From positions 496,001-560,000 of the forward strand of contig JAEUHC010000019.1 in the NCBI GenBank assembly GCA_016794785.1: DNA of 64,000 bases, read 5' to 3'. Shown one piece after another: positions 1-10,043 of this stretch. Position 1 is the first letter of the stretch, and every line of letters begins with the position of its first letter. The translations under genes and the position numbers were made by a program. This stretch comes from Opitutaceae bacterium (GTDB taxonomy: Bacteria; Verrucomicrobiota; Verrucomicrobiia; Opitutales; Opitutaceae). The notes beneath the pieces were generated by a model. The model had not been told where the DNA came from. It did no database searches and saw nothing but the letters and a program-made list of their open reading frames with translations.

Positions 1-1090
<1,090 letters not shown>

Positions 1091-1111
1091 GGCAGCGCGC
1101 CAATCCACTCC

Positions 1112-1144
1112 AAGCCGCAGCCATCAAGGCTGCGGCTTTTTTTT
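1112..1144 (+). terminator. Rho-independent terminator of rpoC
   Basis: An 11-bp perfect stem (1112-1122 with 1128-1138) encloses a 5-base loop, ATCAA. It is followed immediately by a run of eight T residues (1137-1144). It lies 21 bases after the rpoC stop codon. Confidence 0.93.
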
Positions 1145-1464
1145 GGACAAATTTCTCGCGGGCGCGCCGTGTTGCACGGGAAGTCGTTCGATTTCCAGTG
1201 CGACAAAAACACCTCCCATGATTCAGAGGGCGGGGTGAGTTCGTGCTTGAGATCTGTTTCTCCAAGGCAAATCTCCATCCTCCTTCTGTCTGTCACACGC
1301 GTTGCCGGCTCCTCCGGTGAATGCTTTTCACTCCGCAGTCGCGGGCTTTCGGCACGTGGTCGCGGTCATTTCCATATTTCGCGAGAAAGTTCTTGCCGAG
1401 CTTTCCGCGCAAAGTAGCGTCGTCCCCTTTTCGTCTCTTCTCACTCGCAAGCTTTCATCTTCGT
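1145..1464 (+). other. 320-base leader/intergenic region before rpsL
   Basis: No protein gene is supported here. Open frames that cross it (for example one continuing into rpsL from 1321) have no family resemblance upstream of base 1465. Because a strong terminator precedes it, this stretch should contain the promoter for the rpsL-led operon. I see no convincing -35/-10 pair by eye and no clear Shine-Dalgarno sequence just before the rpsL start. Confidence 0.4.
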
Positions 1465-1845
1465 ATGCCGACCATCAACCAACTCGTGCGCAAAGGCCGC
1501 CGCAAGGTGACCACCAAGTCGAAGTCCCCGGCTTTGGATGGCAACCCCTTCCGCCGCGGCGTGTGCGTGCAGGTCATGACCCGCACCCCCAAGAAGCCGA
1601 ACTCGGCCATCCGCAAAGTCGCCAAGGTCCGCCTGACGAATGGCAACGAAGTCATCTCCTACATTCCCGACGAAGGCCATAACCTCCAGGAGCATTCCAT
1701 CGTGCTCGTGCGCGGCGGCCGCGTGAAGGATCTCCCCGGTGTTCGCTACCACATTGTCCGCGGCACGCTCGACGCGACTGGTGTCGAGAAGCGCCGTCGC
1801 TCCCGTTCCAAATACGGCGTGAAGCGCCCGAAGGCCGCCAAGTAA
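1465..1845 (+). CDS. rpsL: 30S ribosomal protein S12
   Basis: S12 forms part of the decoding centre of the small subunit and is the classic site of streptomycin-resistance mutations. The 126-residue product starts MPTINQLVRKGR, the usual S12 N-terminus, and contains the conserved TPKKPNSAIRK segment. The open frame extends 48 codons upstream, but that part has no S12 similarity, so ATG 1465 is taken as the start. The bases before it are pyrimidine-rich without a clear Shine-Dalgarno sequence. It leads the rpsL-rpsG-fusA (str) group and is followed 24 bases later by rpsG. Confidence 0.97.
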   Translation: MPTINQLVRKGRRKVTTKSKSPALDGNPFRRGVCVQVMTRTPKKPNSAIRKVAKVRLTNGNEVISYIPDEGHNLQEHSIVLVRGGRVKDLPGVRYHIVRGTLDATGVEKRRRSRSKYGVKRPKAAK

Positions 1846-1869
1846 TTTTTCCCCTTAACCGATTTCGCC

Positions 1870-2343
1870 ATGTCACGCCGTCACAGAGCTGAGAAACGCA
1901 AGACCGTTCCGGACGCCCGCTACAACAGCGCGCTCGTCGCGCACCTCGTCAACGTCATCATGAAGAGCGGCAAGAAGAACCTTGCCCAGACCATCGTCTA
2001 CGGTGCGTTTGAAAAGGTCTCCGAGAAGCTGGAGAAGGGTGATCCGGTTGATCTGATGCTCGGTGCGCTCGAGAACGCTCGCCCGCGTCTTGAGGTGAAG
2101 AGCCGCCGCGTCGGTGGCGCCACCTACCAGGTGCCGATCGAAATCTCCTTCGAGCGCCAAGAGTCGCTCGCACTGCGTTGGATCGTCGACGCCGCCGGTG
2201 GCCGCAAGGGCATCCCGATGAAGGACGCCTTGGCCGCCGAGATCATCGATGCCTACAACAACACGGGCTCGGTCGTGAAGAAAAAGGAAGACACGCACAA
2301 GATGGCGCAGGCCAACCGTGCCTTCGCTCATCTCCGTTGGTAA
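1870..2343 (+). CDS. rpsG: 30S ribosomal protein S7
   Basis: S7 nucleates assembly of the 30S head and contacts the E-site tRNA. The 157-residue product begins MSRRHRAEKR, has the family core (VNVIMKSGKKNLAQTIVYGA) and ends in the usual HRAFAHLRW-type tail (here NRAFAHLRW). Length is normal for bacterial S7. It sits between rpsL and fusA, the standard str order. No purine-rich Shine-Dalgarno sequence is obvious (upstream bases are ccgatttcgcc), so translation may be coupled to rpsL. Confidence 0.97.
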   Translation: MSRRHRAEKRKTVPDARYNSALVAHLVNVIMKSGKKNLAQTIVYGAFEKVSEKLEKGDPVDLMLGALENARPRLEVKSRRVGGATYQVPIEISFERQESLALRWIVDAAGGRKGIPMKDALAAEIIDAYNNTGSVVKKKEDTHKMAQANRAFAHLRW

Positions 2344-2363
2344 TCGTTCAAGGGCCCATTTCC

Positions 2364-4562
2364 ATGTCTGCTGCCGCTGCTCCCATCAAGATCACTGTCG
2401 TTACCGACAAGGCCAAGGTCTCGCCGGTAAACTCCAAGGATCGTCCGTTCCCGCTGGAATGGACGCGCAACATCGGCATCGCCGCGCACATCGATGCGGG
2501 CAAGACCACGACGACTGAACGCATTCTCTTTTACTCTGGCGCAGTCCACAAGATGGGCGATGTCCATGAAGGCAACACGGTGACCGACTGGATGGAGCAG
2601 GAGCGGGAGCGCGGCATCACGATCACGGCTGCCGCCATTTCCTGCGCATGGAACGCCTCTTGGGGTCCTTGGAAGGGAATCAAGCAGCGTATCAATATCA
2701 TCGACACCCCCGGCCACGTGGACTTCACGGCCGAGGTGGAGCGCTCGCTCCGCGTGCTCGACGGCGCCGTCGCCGTGTTCTGCGCCGTCGCCGGTGTGCA
2801 GCCCCAGTCCGAGACGGTCTGGCGCCAGGCCAACAAATACAAGGTTCCGCGCGTCGCCTTCATCAACAAGATGGACCGCACTGGCGCAGACTTTTTCCGT
2901 GCCGTCTCCGAGATGCGCGAGAAGCTCAAGGCCAACGCGCATCCGATCTTCTTGCCGATTGGCAAGGAAGAGGGGTTCTCCGGCCTCGTCGATCTCGTCC
3001 AAAATGTCGCGTATTCCTTCGACGAAAACCCGGATGACCAGCTGGGTCTGAAGCCGGTGACGATGCCGATTCCGGAAAACATGGTCGCTCAGGCCAAGGA
3101 GTATCGGGAAAAGCTCATCGAGGCGGTCTGTGACTTTGACGACGTCATCGCCGAGAAATACCTCAATGGTGAGGAAATCTCGGTCGAGGAGCTTCTGCTC
3201 GGCGTCCGCAAGGCCACCATTTCCCTCCAGTTCACGGGGGTCATCCCAGGTTCCGCCTACAAGAAGAAGGGCGTCCAGCGCCTCCTCGACTGCGTGGTCA
3301 ACTTTTTGCCGAGCCCCATTGATGTGCCCCCCATGGTGGGTCTGGACACCGACGGCAAGGAAGTCTCCGCCATCGTGGACGACAAGGCCAAGATGGCTGG
3401 GCTTGCTTTCAAGCTTTGGAACGACCCGTTCGTGGGTCGTCTCGTGTTTTTCCGGGTTTACACCGGAAAGCTTCCCCGCGGCATGGCAGTCTATAATCCC
3501 CGCACCCGCCGCACTGAGCGCGTTTCCCGTCTCGTGTTGATGCGCGCCATTGAGCGCGAAGAAATCGAGTTGGCCTATTCGGGTGACATTTGCGCCGTCG
3601 TCGGCGTCAAGGATGTCATCACTGGCGACACACTGTGCGACGAGGATTTCGACATCCGCTTGGAGCCGCCGTCCTTCCCTGAGCCTGTCATCTCGATGTC
3701 CATCGAGCCGAACTCGAAGGCTGACCAGGAAAAGATGGGCACAGCCCTCCAGCGCTTGGTCGCCGAGGATCCCACCCTCCGTGTGAAAACAGACCAGGAC
3801 ACCGGTCAGACGATTCTCGCGGGCATGGGTGAACTGCACCTCGACATCATCCGCGATCGCATGAAGCGCGAGTTCAAGGTCGAGGCCACCGCCGGCAAGC
3901 CGCAGATCGCGTATCGCGAGACCGTGACCAAAGCCTCCGAGGCCGAAGGCAAATTCATCCGCCAATCGGGCGGCAAGGGCCAATACGGCCATGTTGTCGT
4001 CAAATTGGAGCCGAACGTTAAGGGCAAAGGCGTCGAGGTTATCAACGAGACCGTGGGCGGCTCGATCCCGAAGGAATTCATCAAGCCCGCCACTGATGGC
4101 ATCTACGAAGGCGCCAACAACGGTGTCGTCGCCGGCTATCCGGTGGTCGATGTCATCGTGCGCATCGTCGATGGCTCTTTCCACGAGGTCGATTCATCTG
4201 AACTCGCGTTCAAGATGGCCGGGATCTTTGCCTTCAAGGAGGCGATGAAGAAGGCCAACCCGATTTTGCTTGAGCCGATCATGGGTGTCGAAGTCACCAC
4301 GCCTGAGGAATACCAGGGCGATCTGATGGGCGACATCAACCGCCGTCGTGGCCAGATTCAGGGCATGGAGAACAAGGCTGGTGCCTGTATCATCACCGCG
4401 TTTGTCCCCCTCGAGTTGCTCTTCGGTTACGTCACCGACATCCGCTCCCTCTCCAAGGGCCGCGCCAGCGCCGGTATCACGCCCTCGCACTTCGAGCAGG
4501 TGCCGAACTCGCTTCTCGCCAAGATCGTGGAGACTTCCTCCAAGGCTCCCGCCCGCACCTGA
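2364..4562 (+). CDS. fusA: Translation elongation factor G
   Basis: EF-G is the GTPase that drives ribosomal translocation and, with RRF, ribosome recycling. The 732-residue product has the G1 motif AHIDAGKT at 41-48, the switch II motif DTPGH, and the G4 motif NKMD. The downstream EF-G domains II-V are complete to the typical SKGRASAG region near the C-terminus. Relative to common EF-G it has about 25 extra N-terminal residues and a short insertion (SWGPWKGIKQ) before switch II. The open frame runs upstream into rpsG, but ATG 2364 is the first start after the rpsG stop and gives a sensible protein. No tuf gene follows; rpsJ comes next. Confidence 0.96.
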   Translation: MSAAAAPIKITVVTDKAKVSPVNSKDRPFPLEWTRNIGIAAHIDAGKTTTTERILFYSGAVHKMGDVHEGNTVTDWMEQERERGITITAAAISCAWNASWGPWKGIKQRINIIDTPGHVDFTAEVERSLRVLDGAVAVFCAVAGVQPQSETVWRQANKYKVPRVAFINKMDRTGADFFRAVSEMREKLKANAHPIFLPIGKEEGFSGLVDLVQNVAYSFDENPDDQLGLKPVTMPIPENMVAQAKEYREKLIEAVCDFDDVIAEKYLNGEEISVEELLLGVRKATISLQFTGVIPGSAYKKKGVQRLLDCVVNFLPSPIDVPPMVGLDTDGKEVSAIVDDKAKMAGLAFKLWNDPFVGRLVFFRVYTGKLPRGMAVYNPRTRRTERVSRLVLMRAIEREEIELAYSGDICAVVGVKDVITGDTLCDEDFDIRLEPPSFPEPVISMSIEPNSKADQEKMGTALQRLVAEDPTLRVKTDQDTGQTILAGMGELHLDIIRDRMKREFKVEATAGKPQIAYRETVTKASEAEGKFIRQSGGKGQYGHVVVKLEPNVKGKGVEVINETVGGSIPKEFIKPATDGIYEGANNGVVAGYPVVDVIVRIVDGSFHEVDSSELAFKMAGIFAFKEAMKKANPILLEPIMGVEVTTPEEYQGDLMGDINRRRGQIQGMENKAGACIITAFVPLELLFGYVTDIRSLSKGRASAGITPSHFEQVPNSLLAKIVETSSKAPART

Positions 4563-4582
4563 TCCTTCGTTCTTTTTACGCC

Positions 4583-4891
4583 ATGAAAGGCCAACGCATT
4601 CGCATCAAACTCCAGGGCTTCGACTATCGCGTCATCGATCAGTCGGCCCAGGACATCGTCGAAACCGCCAAGCGCTCCGGCGCGCGCGTCTCCGGCCCGA
4701 TTCCGCTGCCCACCCGCATCGAGAAGCTGTCCGTCAACCGCTCCCCCCACGTCGACAAGAAGTCGATGGAGCAGTTCGAGACCCGCACGCACAAGCGCCT
4801 GATCGACATCATCGAGCCCACCGCCCAGACGGTCGACGAGCTGAAAAAGCTCAACCTGCCCTCGGGCGTGGACATCACGATCAACGTCTGA
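4583..4891 (+). CDS. rpsJ: 30S ribosomal protein S10
   Basis: S10 is a 30S head protein and, in other bacteria, the NusE transcription antitermination factor. The 102-residue product begins MKGQRIRIKLQGFDY and contains LPTRIEKLSVNRSPHVDKKS, both typical of S10. It starts 20 bases after fusA, where many genomes have tuf in between. A 151-base gap with a hairpin separates it from rplC, so rpsJ may be transcribed with the str genes rather than led by its own promoter. Confidence 0.97.
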   Translation: MKGQRIRIKLQGFDYRVIDQSAQDIVETAKRSGARVSGPIPLPTRIEKLSVNRSPHVDKKSMEQFETRTHKRLIDIIEPTAQTVDELKKLNLPSGVDITINV

Positions 4892-4962
4892 GGCCTTTCG
4901 CCAACCCGCATCTCAAACAATCCCACCCGGATTAATCCACTCTACAGTTAGCAGTTGCCTGT

Positions 4963-4979
4963 GTCCCGCTCTGCGGGAC
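4963..4979 (+). promoter_or_regulatory. Hairpin between rpsJ and rplC
   Basis: A perfect 7-bp stem (GTCCCGC / GCGGGAC) with a 3-base loop lies in the 151-base gap before rplC. There is no T-run after it, so it is not a standard terminator. It could be part of a ribosomal-protein mRNA leader, an RNA processing site, or an incidental GC-rich palindrome. Confidence 0.35.
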
Positions 4980-5042
4980 CGCCAGGTCCCTCGCTAAAGT
5001 AGGTCCGCACAAACGGAACTCATCCACCTACCGCTTAGCCTT

Positions 5043-5768
5043 ATGCTCTCAGAAATTTTGGGAAAAAAAATCGGCATGACCCAGGTCTACGATGCACAAA
5101 ACGTGCTCGTGCCGGTCACCGTGGTCGAGGCCGGCCCCTGCGCTGTGGTGCAGGTCAAGACCGCTGCCAATGACGGCTACGACGCCGTCCAGATCGGCTT
5201 CTCGCAGAAGAAGGTCAAGAACACCGCCGCCGGTGAACTCGGTCACGCCAAGAAGGCCGGGCTTGAGGCTGCACCCCGCGTGCTGGCCGAAGTCCGCCTC
5301 AAGGCTGCCGCCACCGTCAAGGTGGGTGACATCGTCACCGTCACTGCATTTACGGAAGGTCAGCTGGTCGACGTCAGCGGCGTTTCCAAGGGCAAAGGGT
5401 TTCAAGGCGTGGTGAAGCGCTTCCGCGTCGCGGGTGGTCCGGCGTCCCACGGCTCGATGTTTCACCGCCGCATCGGCTCGGTCGGCATGCGCCAGACCCC
5501 CGGCCGCGTGTGGAAGAATCAGCGCATGCCCGGCCACATGGGCAGCGATCATCGCACCGTGCAGAATCTCCGCATCGTGAAAGTCATCGCCGATAAGAAC
5601 CTCATCCTCGTGAAGGGTGCGATTCCCGGCTCCAACGGCTCCGATGTGATTGTCCGCTCCGCCATCAAGGGCCAATGGTCGCTGCCGGTCCCGGCCGCTG
5701 TCGCTCCCAAGGCTGGCAAGCCTGCGGCTGCGCCCAAACCTGCGGCCAAACCCGCCGCTAAGAAGTAA
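5043..5768 (+). CDS. rplC: 50S ribosomal protein L3
   Basis: L3 is an early 50S assembly protein that reaches the peptidyl transferase region. The 241-residue product starts MLSEILGKKIGMTQVY and contains the conserved loop GGPASHGS and the GKMPGHMG-like segment (here RMPGHMG). The last roughly 25 residues are an Ala/Pro/Lys repeat-like tail (KPAAAPKPAAKPAAKK) that lengthens it beyond the usual 205-215 residues. rplD follows after 15 bases with a good AAGGAG site. Confidence 0.96.
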   Translation: MLSEILGKKIGMTQVYDAQNVLVPVTVVEAGPCAVVQVKTAANDGYDAVQIGFSQKKVKNTAAGELGHAKKAGLEAAPRVLAEVRLKAAATVKVGDIVTVTAFTEGQLVDVSGVSKGKGFQGVVKRFRVAGGPASHGSMFHRRIGSVGMRQTPGRVWKNQRMPGHMGSDHRTVQNLRIVKVIADKNLILVKGAIPGSNGSDVIVRSAIKGQWSLPVPAAVAPKAGKPAAAPKPAAKPAAKK

Positions 5769-5783
5769 AGGAGACGAACCGAC

Positions 5784-6419
5784 ATGAAACTCACCGTTTT
5801 CAGTTCCGACGGAAAGACCAGCAGCGAAAAGGATTTCGCCGGCATTCCCACCTTCGAAGGCGACAAAGGCCTCCAGGCGCTCAAACAAACCATCGTCGCC
5901 ATCGACGCCAACAACCGGCAGGGCACCCGCTCCACCAAGACCCGCGGCGAAGTCCGTGGCGGTGGCAAGAAGCCCTGGCGCCAGAAGGGCACCGGCCGGG
6001 CCCGCGCCGGTTCCATCCGCTCGCCCTTGTGGTCCGGCGGCGGCGTCGTCTTCGGTCCTCGCCCGCGCGATTTCTCGAAGAAGACGAACAAGAAGGTCAA
6101 GCACCTCGCCTTCAATCGCGCCCTCTTCGATCGCGCCGTCGCCGGCGAGATCGCTGTCATCGAGTCCTTCGATCCCGCGATGAAGAAGACCAAGGCCATC
6201 AACGAGGTCCTCGGTCGCATCGCCCCCAAGGGCAAGCTGCTGCTCGTCGACGCTCCCTTTGCGGTCGAGACCACGCTCGCCTCGCGCAACATTGAGCGCG
6301 TCTGGCTCCGCGAGGCTGCCAACCTCAACTCCCGCGATCTGGCCCAATACGCCAAGATCATCGTCAGCGCCAAGGCGCTGGACACCATCATCGCCCGCGC
6401 CAACGGAGGCAAAAACTGA
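5784..6419 (+). CDS. rplD: 50S ribosomal protein L4
   Basis: L4 binds 23S rRNA near the exit tunnel; in gammaproteobacteria it also autoregulates the S10 operon. The 211-residue product carries the family core TKTRGEVRGGGKKPWRQKGT and the tunnel loop that continues GRARAGSIRSPLW. A clear Shine-Dalgarno sequence (AAGGAG, 5767-5772) precedes the ATG. The stop codon overlaps the rplW start in an ATGA arrangement (6417-6421), so the two are translationally coupled. Confidence 0.96.
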   Translation: MKLTVFSSDGKTSSEKDFAGIPTFEGDKGLQALKQTIVAIDANNRQGTRSTKTRGEVRGGGKKPWRQKGTGRARAGSIRSPLWSGGGVVFGPRPRDFSKKTNKKVKHLAFNRALFDRAVAGEIAVIESFDPAMKKTKAINEVLGRIAPKGKLLLVDAPFAVETTLASRNIERVWLREAANLNSRDLAQYAKIIVSAKALDTIIARANGGKN

Positions 6420-6700
6420 TGCATCCCGTCAAGATCCTCAAGCATCTCCGGCTCTCGGAGAAGTCCAGCAAACTCTCGGCCGAGCTTGGCCAATATACTT
6501 TCGAGGTCGATATCAAGGCCGAGAAGGGCCAGATCGCCCACGCCGTCGAGGAGACCTTCAAGGTCACCGTCCGCCGGGTGAACACCATGATCATCCGCGG
6601 CAAGAACAAGCGCGGTCGCTCCGGTCTACCCGGCGTCACGTCCGACTACAAGAAGGCGATCGTGACCCTCAAGGCCGGCGACAAGATCGAACTCGTCTGA
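6419..6700 (+). CDS. rplW: 50S ribosomal protein L23
   Basis: L23 lies at the peptide exit and is the docking point for trigger factor and SRP. The 93-residue product contains YTFEVDIKAEKGQIAHAVEE, a typical L23 core, and the basic loop GKNKRGRSG. It begins in an ATGA overlap with the end of rplD. Length and position (rplD-rplW-rplB) are standard. Confidence 0.95.
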   Translation: MHPVKILKHLRLSEKSSKLSAELGQYTFEVDIKAEKGQIAHAVEETFKVTVRRVNTMIIRGKNKRGRSGLPGVTSDYKKAIVTLKAGDKIELV

Positions 6701-6728
6701 GGCCCTGCGCCCAACCGGAGAAACCACC

Positions 6729-7595
6729 ATGCCTATCCATTCGTTCCGCCCGCTCACGCCCGCCGGCCGCTTCACGCAGCTCAACAAGCAACCCGAGTTG
6801 AGCAAGAAGCGCCCCGAGCGCAGCCTCACCGAGAGCCAGAAGAAGTCCGGCGGCCGCAATTGCTATGGTCGCATCACCAGCCGTCATCGTGGCGGCGGTC
6901 ACAAGCGCCTCTACCGCATCATCGACTTCCGTCGCGACATCCGGGACCAGCCCGGCAGCGTTATCGCGCTCGAATACGATCCCAACCGCACCGCCAACAT
7001 CGCGCTTCTGCGCTACCCTGACGGCACCAAGAGCTACATCGTGGCCCCCAAGGATCTTAAGGTTGGCCACAGCATCGTCGCTTCGGACAAGGCGACGACC
7101 AACGATTTCAAGATCGGGAACAACTTCCCCCTCGAGATCATTCCTCCCTCCACGCTCCTGCATTGCGTCGAACTCGTCCCCGGCCGTGGCGCCAAGCTCG
7201 CGCGCAGCGCGGGTTCGAGCCTTGAGCTAGTCGCGATCGAGGACGGTCGTGCGACGCTCAAGATGCCGTCCGGCGAGCTTCGCCTCGTGAATGCCCGTTG
7301 CCGCGCCACCATTGGCGAAGTGGGCAACGGCGACCATAATCAGCAGTCGCTCGGCAAAGCCGGCCGCAAGCGCTGGCTCGGCATCCGCCCGACCGTTCGC
7401 GGTGTGGCGATGAACCCGGTCGACCACCCCAACGGTGGTGGCCAGGGCAAATCCAAGGGTGGCGGTGGCCGCCAGCACCTCGTGTCGCCGTGGGGCCAGC
7501 TCGCCAAGGGCTACGTCACGCGCCGCCGCTCCAAGCCCTCGAACGCCCAGATCATCGTTCACCACAACGGCCGCAAGCCGCGTGGCCAGAAGTAA
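6729..7595 (+). CDS. rplB: 50S ribosomal protein L2
   Basis: L2 is required for subunit association and peptidyl transfer. The 288-residue product contains the NSAGR-like basic N-terminal core (GGRNCYGRITSRHRGGGHKR) and the functionally important C-terminal region with NPVDHPNGGG. A good ribosome binding site (CGGAG) lies just before the ATG. It is followed 18 bases later by rpsS. Confidence 0.97.
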   Translation: MPIHSFRPLTPAGRFTQLNKQPELSKKRPERSLTESQKKSGGRNCYGRITSRHRGGGHKRLYRIIDFRRDIRDQPGSVIALEYDPNRTANIALLRYPDGTKSYIVAPKDLKVGHSIVASDKATTNDFKIGNNFPLEIIPPSTLLHCVELVPGRGAKLARSAGSSLELVAIEDGRATLKMPSGELRLVNARCRATIGEVGNGDHNQQSLGKAGRKRWLGIRPTVRGVAMNPVDHPNGGGQGKSKGGGGRQHLVSPWGQLAKGYVTRRRSKPSNAQIIVHHNGRKPRGQK

Positions 7596-7613
7596 TCCTG
7601 CCCCTCCTGCACC

Positions 7614-7889
7614 ATGGCACGCTCAATCAAGAAAGGTTTCTTCGTCGACCATCACCTTCTCGAGAAAATCGAGAAGGCGATCAAAACTGGCGCCAAGAAA
7701 CCCATTCAGACCTGGTCCCGCCGGTCCACCATCACGCCGGACTTCGTCGGCCACACCTTCAGTGTCCACAACGGCAAGGCCTTCATCGCCGTTTACGTCA
7801 CCGAGAATATGGTCGGCCACAAGCTCGGTGAATTTGCCCCCACCCGCGTCTTCAAGGGACACGGCGGCATGACCCGCAAGGAAATCTAA
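7614..7889 (+). CDS. rpsS: 30S ribosomal protein S19
   Basis: S19 sits in the 30S head next to S13. The 91-residue product begins MARSIKKGFFVDHHLL and contains TWSRRSTITPDFVGHTF and VYVTENMVGHKLGEFAPTR, all diagnostic of S19. In almost all bacteria rplV follows directly; here a gene for an exported protein is inserted between them. Confidence 0.97.
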   Translation: MARSIKKGFFVDHHLLEKIEKAIKTGAKKPIQTWSRRSTITPDFVGHTFSVHNGKAFIAVYVTENMVGHKLGEFAPTRVFKGHGGMTRKEI

Positions 7890-7926
7890 GGCCCGCAGCC
7901 CTGCGTCCGCCCTGGCCCGACCCACC

Positions 7927-8277
7927 ATGACAACATTTGCACCGCTCCGCTCCCGTATCCGCTGCCTTCGTGCCGCGGCGGTGTTGCTCGTGGGCGTCTG
8001 CTCGTTGGCAGGCTCGGTGTTCGCGGCGGCGCCGTCAGCCGTGGTGCTTGCGGTTCAGCCGACGCCTGTGGCGGATATCATCGTGCTCGGCGGCGGCTTC
8101 GATGCCGGCCTGCGTCAGGGCATGGTCTGCCGCATCACCCGCGGCTCGCAGGAAATCGCGGAAATCCTCCTGGTCGATCTCCGGCCGGCGTGCAGCACGG
8201 CGCTCATCGTGAGCATCGCGCCCCGTCAGTCCATCCGTGCCGGCGATCTTGCCAGCACCAAACTCATCAAAACCTAA
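7927..8277 (+). CDS. Exported hypothetical protein inserted in the S10 operon
   Basis: I do not recognise this 116-residue protein as a named family. Residues 1-34 form a clear Sec signal peptide: a basic N-terminus (RSRIRCLR), a hydrophobic run (AAAVLLVGVCSLAGS) and a VFA-A cleavage site. The mature part of about 80 residues has a beta-rich pattern, IIVLGGGFDAGLRQGMVCRI, with an alternating hydrophobic strand and a final IRAGD. This resembles the small beta-barrel seen at the C-terminus of FlgT and related envelope proteins; that comparison is my inference from pattern only. It lies 37 bases after rpsS and 79 bases before rplV, in the same direction, so it is probably co-transcribed with ribosomal protein genes. 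Confidence 0.7.
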   Translation: MTTFAPLRSRIRCLRAAAVLLVGVCSLAGSVFAAAPSAVVLAVQPTPVADIIVLGGGFDAGLRQGMVCRITRGSQEIAEILLVDLRPACSTALIVSIAPRQSIRAGDLASTKLIKT

Positions 8278-8356
8278 GTCCGAACGAAACCAAAAGGGTA
8301 GGGCGCGACCTCCGTCCGCCGCTATCGCCGGCCCCGCCGGAATCACAAATACCAAC

Positions 8357-8701
8357 ATGGAAGTCCAAGCCATCACACGCTACGCGCGGATGTCCCCTAA
8401 AAAGGTCCGCGAAGTCGCCCGCACCATTCAAGGCCGCAAGGCCGCCGAGGCCGTGGAGTATCTCGCACTCGTCCCGCGCAAGAGTTCCCGCCTGATCGCC
8501 AAGACGCTCAAGAGCGCCATCGCGAATGCGGAGAACAACAACAACCTCGCGGCCGACTCGCTCACCGTGAAGTCCGCCATCGTCGAGCTCGGGCCTGTGC
8601 TGAAGCGCTTCAAGGCCGGTGCCCGCGGCACGGCCATGCCCCGCCGCAAGAAGATGTCGCACATCCGCATCATCCTGTCGGACGGCCAGACCAACTCCTA
8701 A
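8357..8701 (+). CDS. rplV: 50S ribosomal protein L22
   Basis: L22 lines the exit tunnel, and its beta-hairpin is a macrolide-resistance hotspot. The 114-residue product begins MEVQAITRYARMSPKKVREVARTI and ends with the hairpin region RGTAMPRRKKMSHIRIILSD. The frame is open 40 codons upstream, but only from ATG 8357 does L22 similarity begin. rpsC follows after 10 bases. Confidence 0.96.
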   Translation: MEVQAITRYARMSPKKVREVARTIQGRKAAEAVEYLALVPRKSSRLIAKTLKSAIANAENNNNLAADSLTVKSAIVELGPVLKRFKAGARGTAMPRRKKMSHIRIILSDGQTNS

Positions 8702-8711
8702 TTCCACTTCC

Positions 8712-9344
<633 letters not shown>

Positions 9345-9387
9345 TTCGGACCCCGCCTAAACCCTCTTACGTAGGAGATACACTCCC

Positions 9388-9798
9388 ATGGCTCTAGCAC
9401 CCGCCCGCACCAAATACCGCAAGTCGATGAAAGGCTCCCGCGCTGGCAATGCCAAGCGCGGCAACACGATCGCCTTCGGCGAATTCGGCCTGCAATCCCT
9501 CACGCGCGGACCCATGACCGGTCAGCAGATCGAGGCCGCGCGCGTCGCGATCTCCCGCCACTTGAAGCGCAAGGGCAAGCTCTGGATCCGCGTCTTCCCG
9601 CACAAGCCCGTCACCAAGAAGCCCGCCGAGGTCCGCATGGGCCAAGGCAAAGGCCCGGTCGAGTATTACGTCGCCGTCATCAAGCCGGGGGCCGTGCTCT
9701 TCGAGCTCGCCGGTGTGCCTGCCACCATCGCCAAGGAAGCCTTCCGTCTCGCCGACGCGAAGCTTCCCTTCCACTGCCGCTTTATCCAGCGCGCCTGA
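9388..9798 (+). CDS. rplP: 50S ribosomal protein L16
   Basis: L16 helps position A-site tRNA. The 136-residue product contains KYRKSMKGSRAGNAKRGN, GEFGLQSLTRGPMTGQQIEA and MGQGKGPVEYYVAVIKPG, all family hallmarks. A good Shine-Dalgarno sequence (taggag) precedes the ATG. Standard length and position between rpsC and rpmC. Confidence 0.97.
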   Translation: MALAPARTKYRKSMKGSRAGNAKRGNTIAFGEFGLQSLTRGPMTGQQIEAARVAISRHLKRKGKLWIRVFPHKPVTKKPAEVRMGQGKGPVEYYVAVIKPGAVLFELAGVPATIAKEAFRLADAKLPFHCRFIQRA

Positions 9799-9824
9799 GC
9801 CCAACCCTCACGCCACGTCCCGCC

Positions 9825-10031
9825 ATGACTTCGAAAGAAATTCGCGAACTCTCGCCCGCCGAGATCACCAGCAAGGTCAAGGAGAAGCGCGACGAGCTGC
9901 TTCAGCTCCGCCTTCGCAAGCAGACCGGCCAAGTCGAAAAGCCCCACTTGTTCCGGGAGCTCCGCAAGGACATCGCCCGTCTCCTCACCATCCTCAACGA
10001 AAAGAAGCGCGGCGCCACCAAGGCCGCCTAA
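9825..10031 (+). CDS. rpmC: 50S ribosomal protein L29
   Basis: L29 is a small two-helix protein at the exit site. The 68-residue product has the diagnostic pattern MTSKEIRELSPAEI, then LLQLRLRKQTGQ, then RELRKDIARLLTILNEK. Position between rplP and rpsQ is standard. Confidence 0.95.
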   Translation: MTSKEIRELSPAEITSKVKEKRDELLQLRLRKQTGQVEKPHLFRELRKDIARLLTILNEKKRGATKAA

Positions 10032-10043
10032 CCGCACCTCTCC

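Noticed and set aside
2328..4184. 618-codon minus-strand frame opposite fusA
   Set aside because: Antisense shadow of a highly expressed GC-rich gene; composition is typical of reverse-frame artefacts and EF-G is certain on the plus strand.
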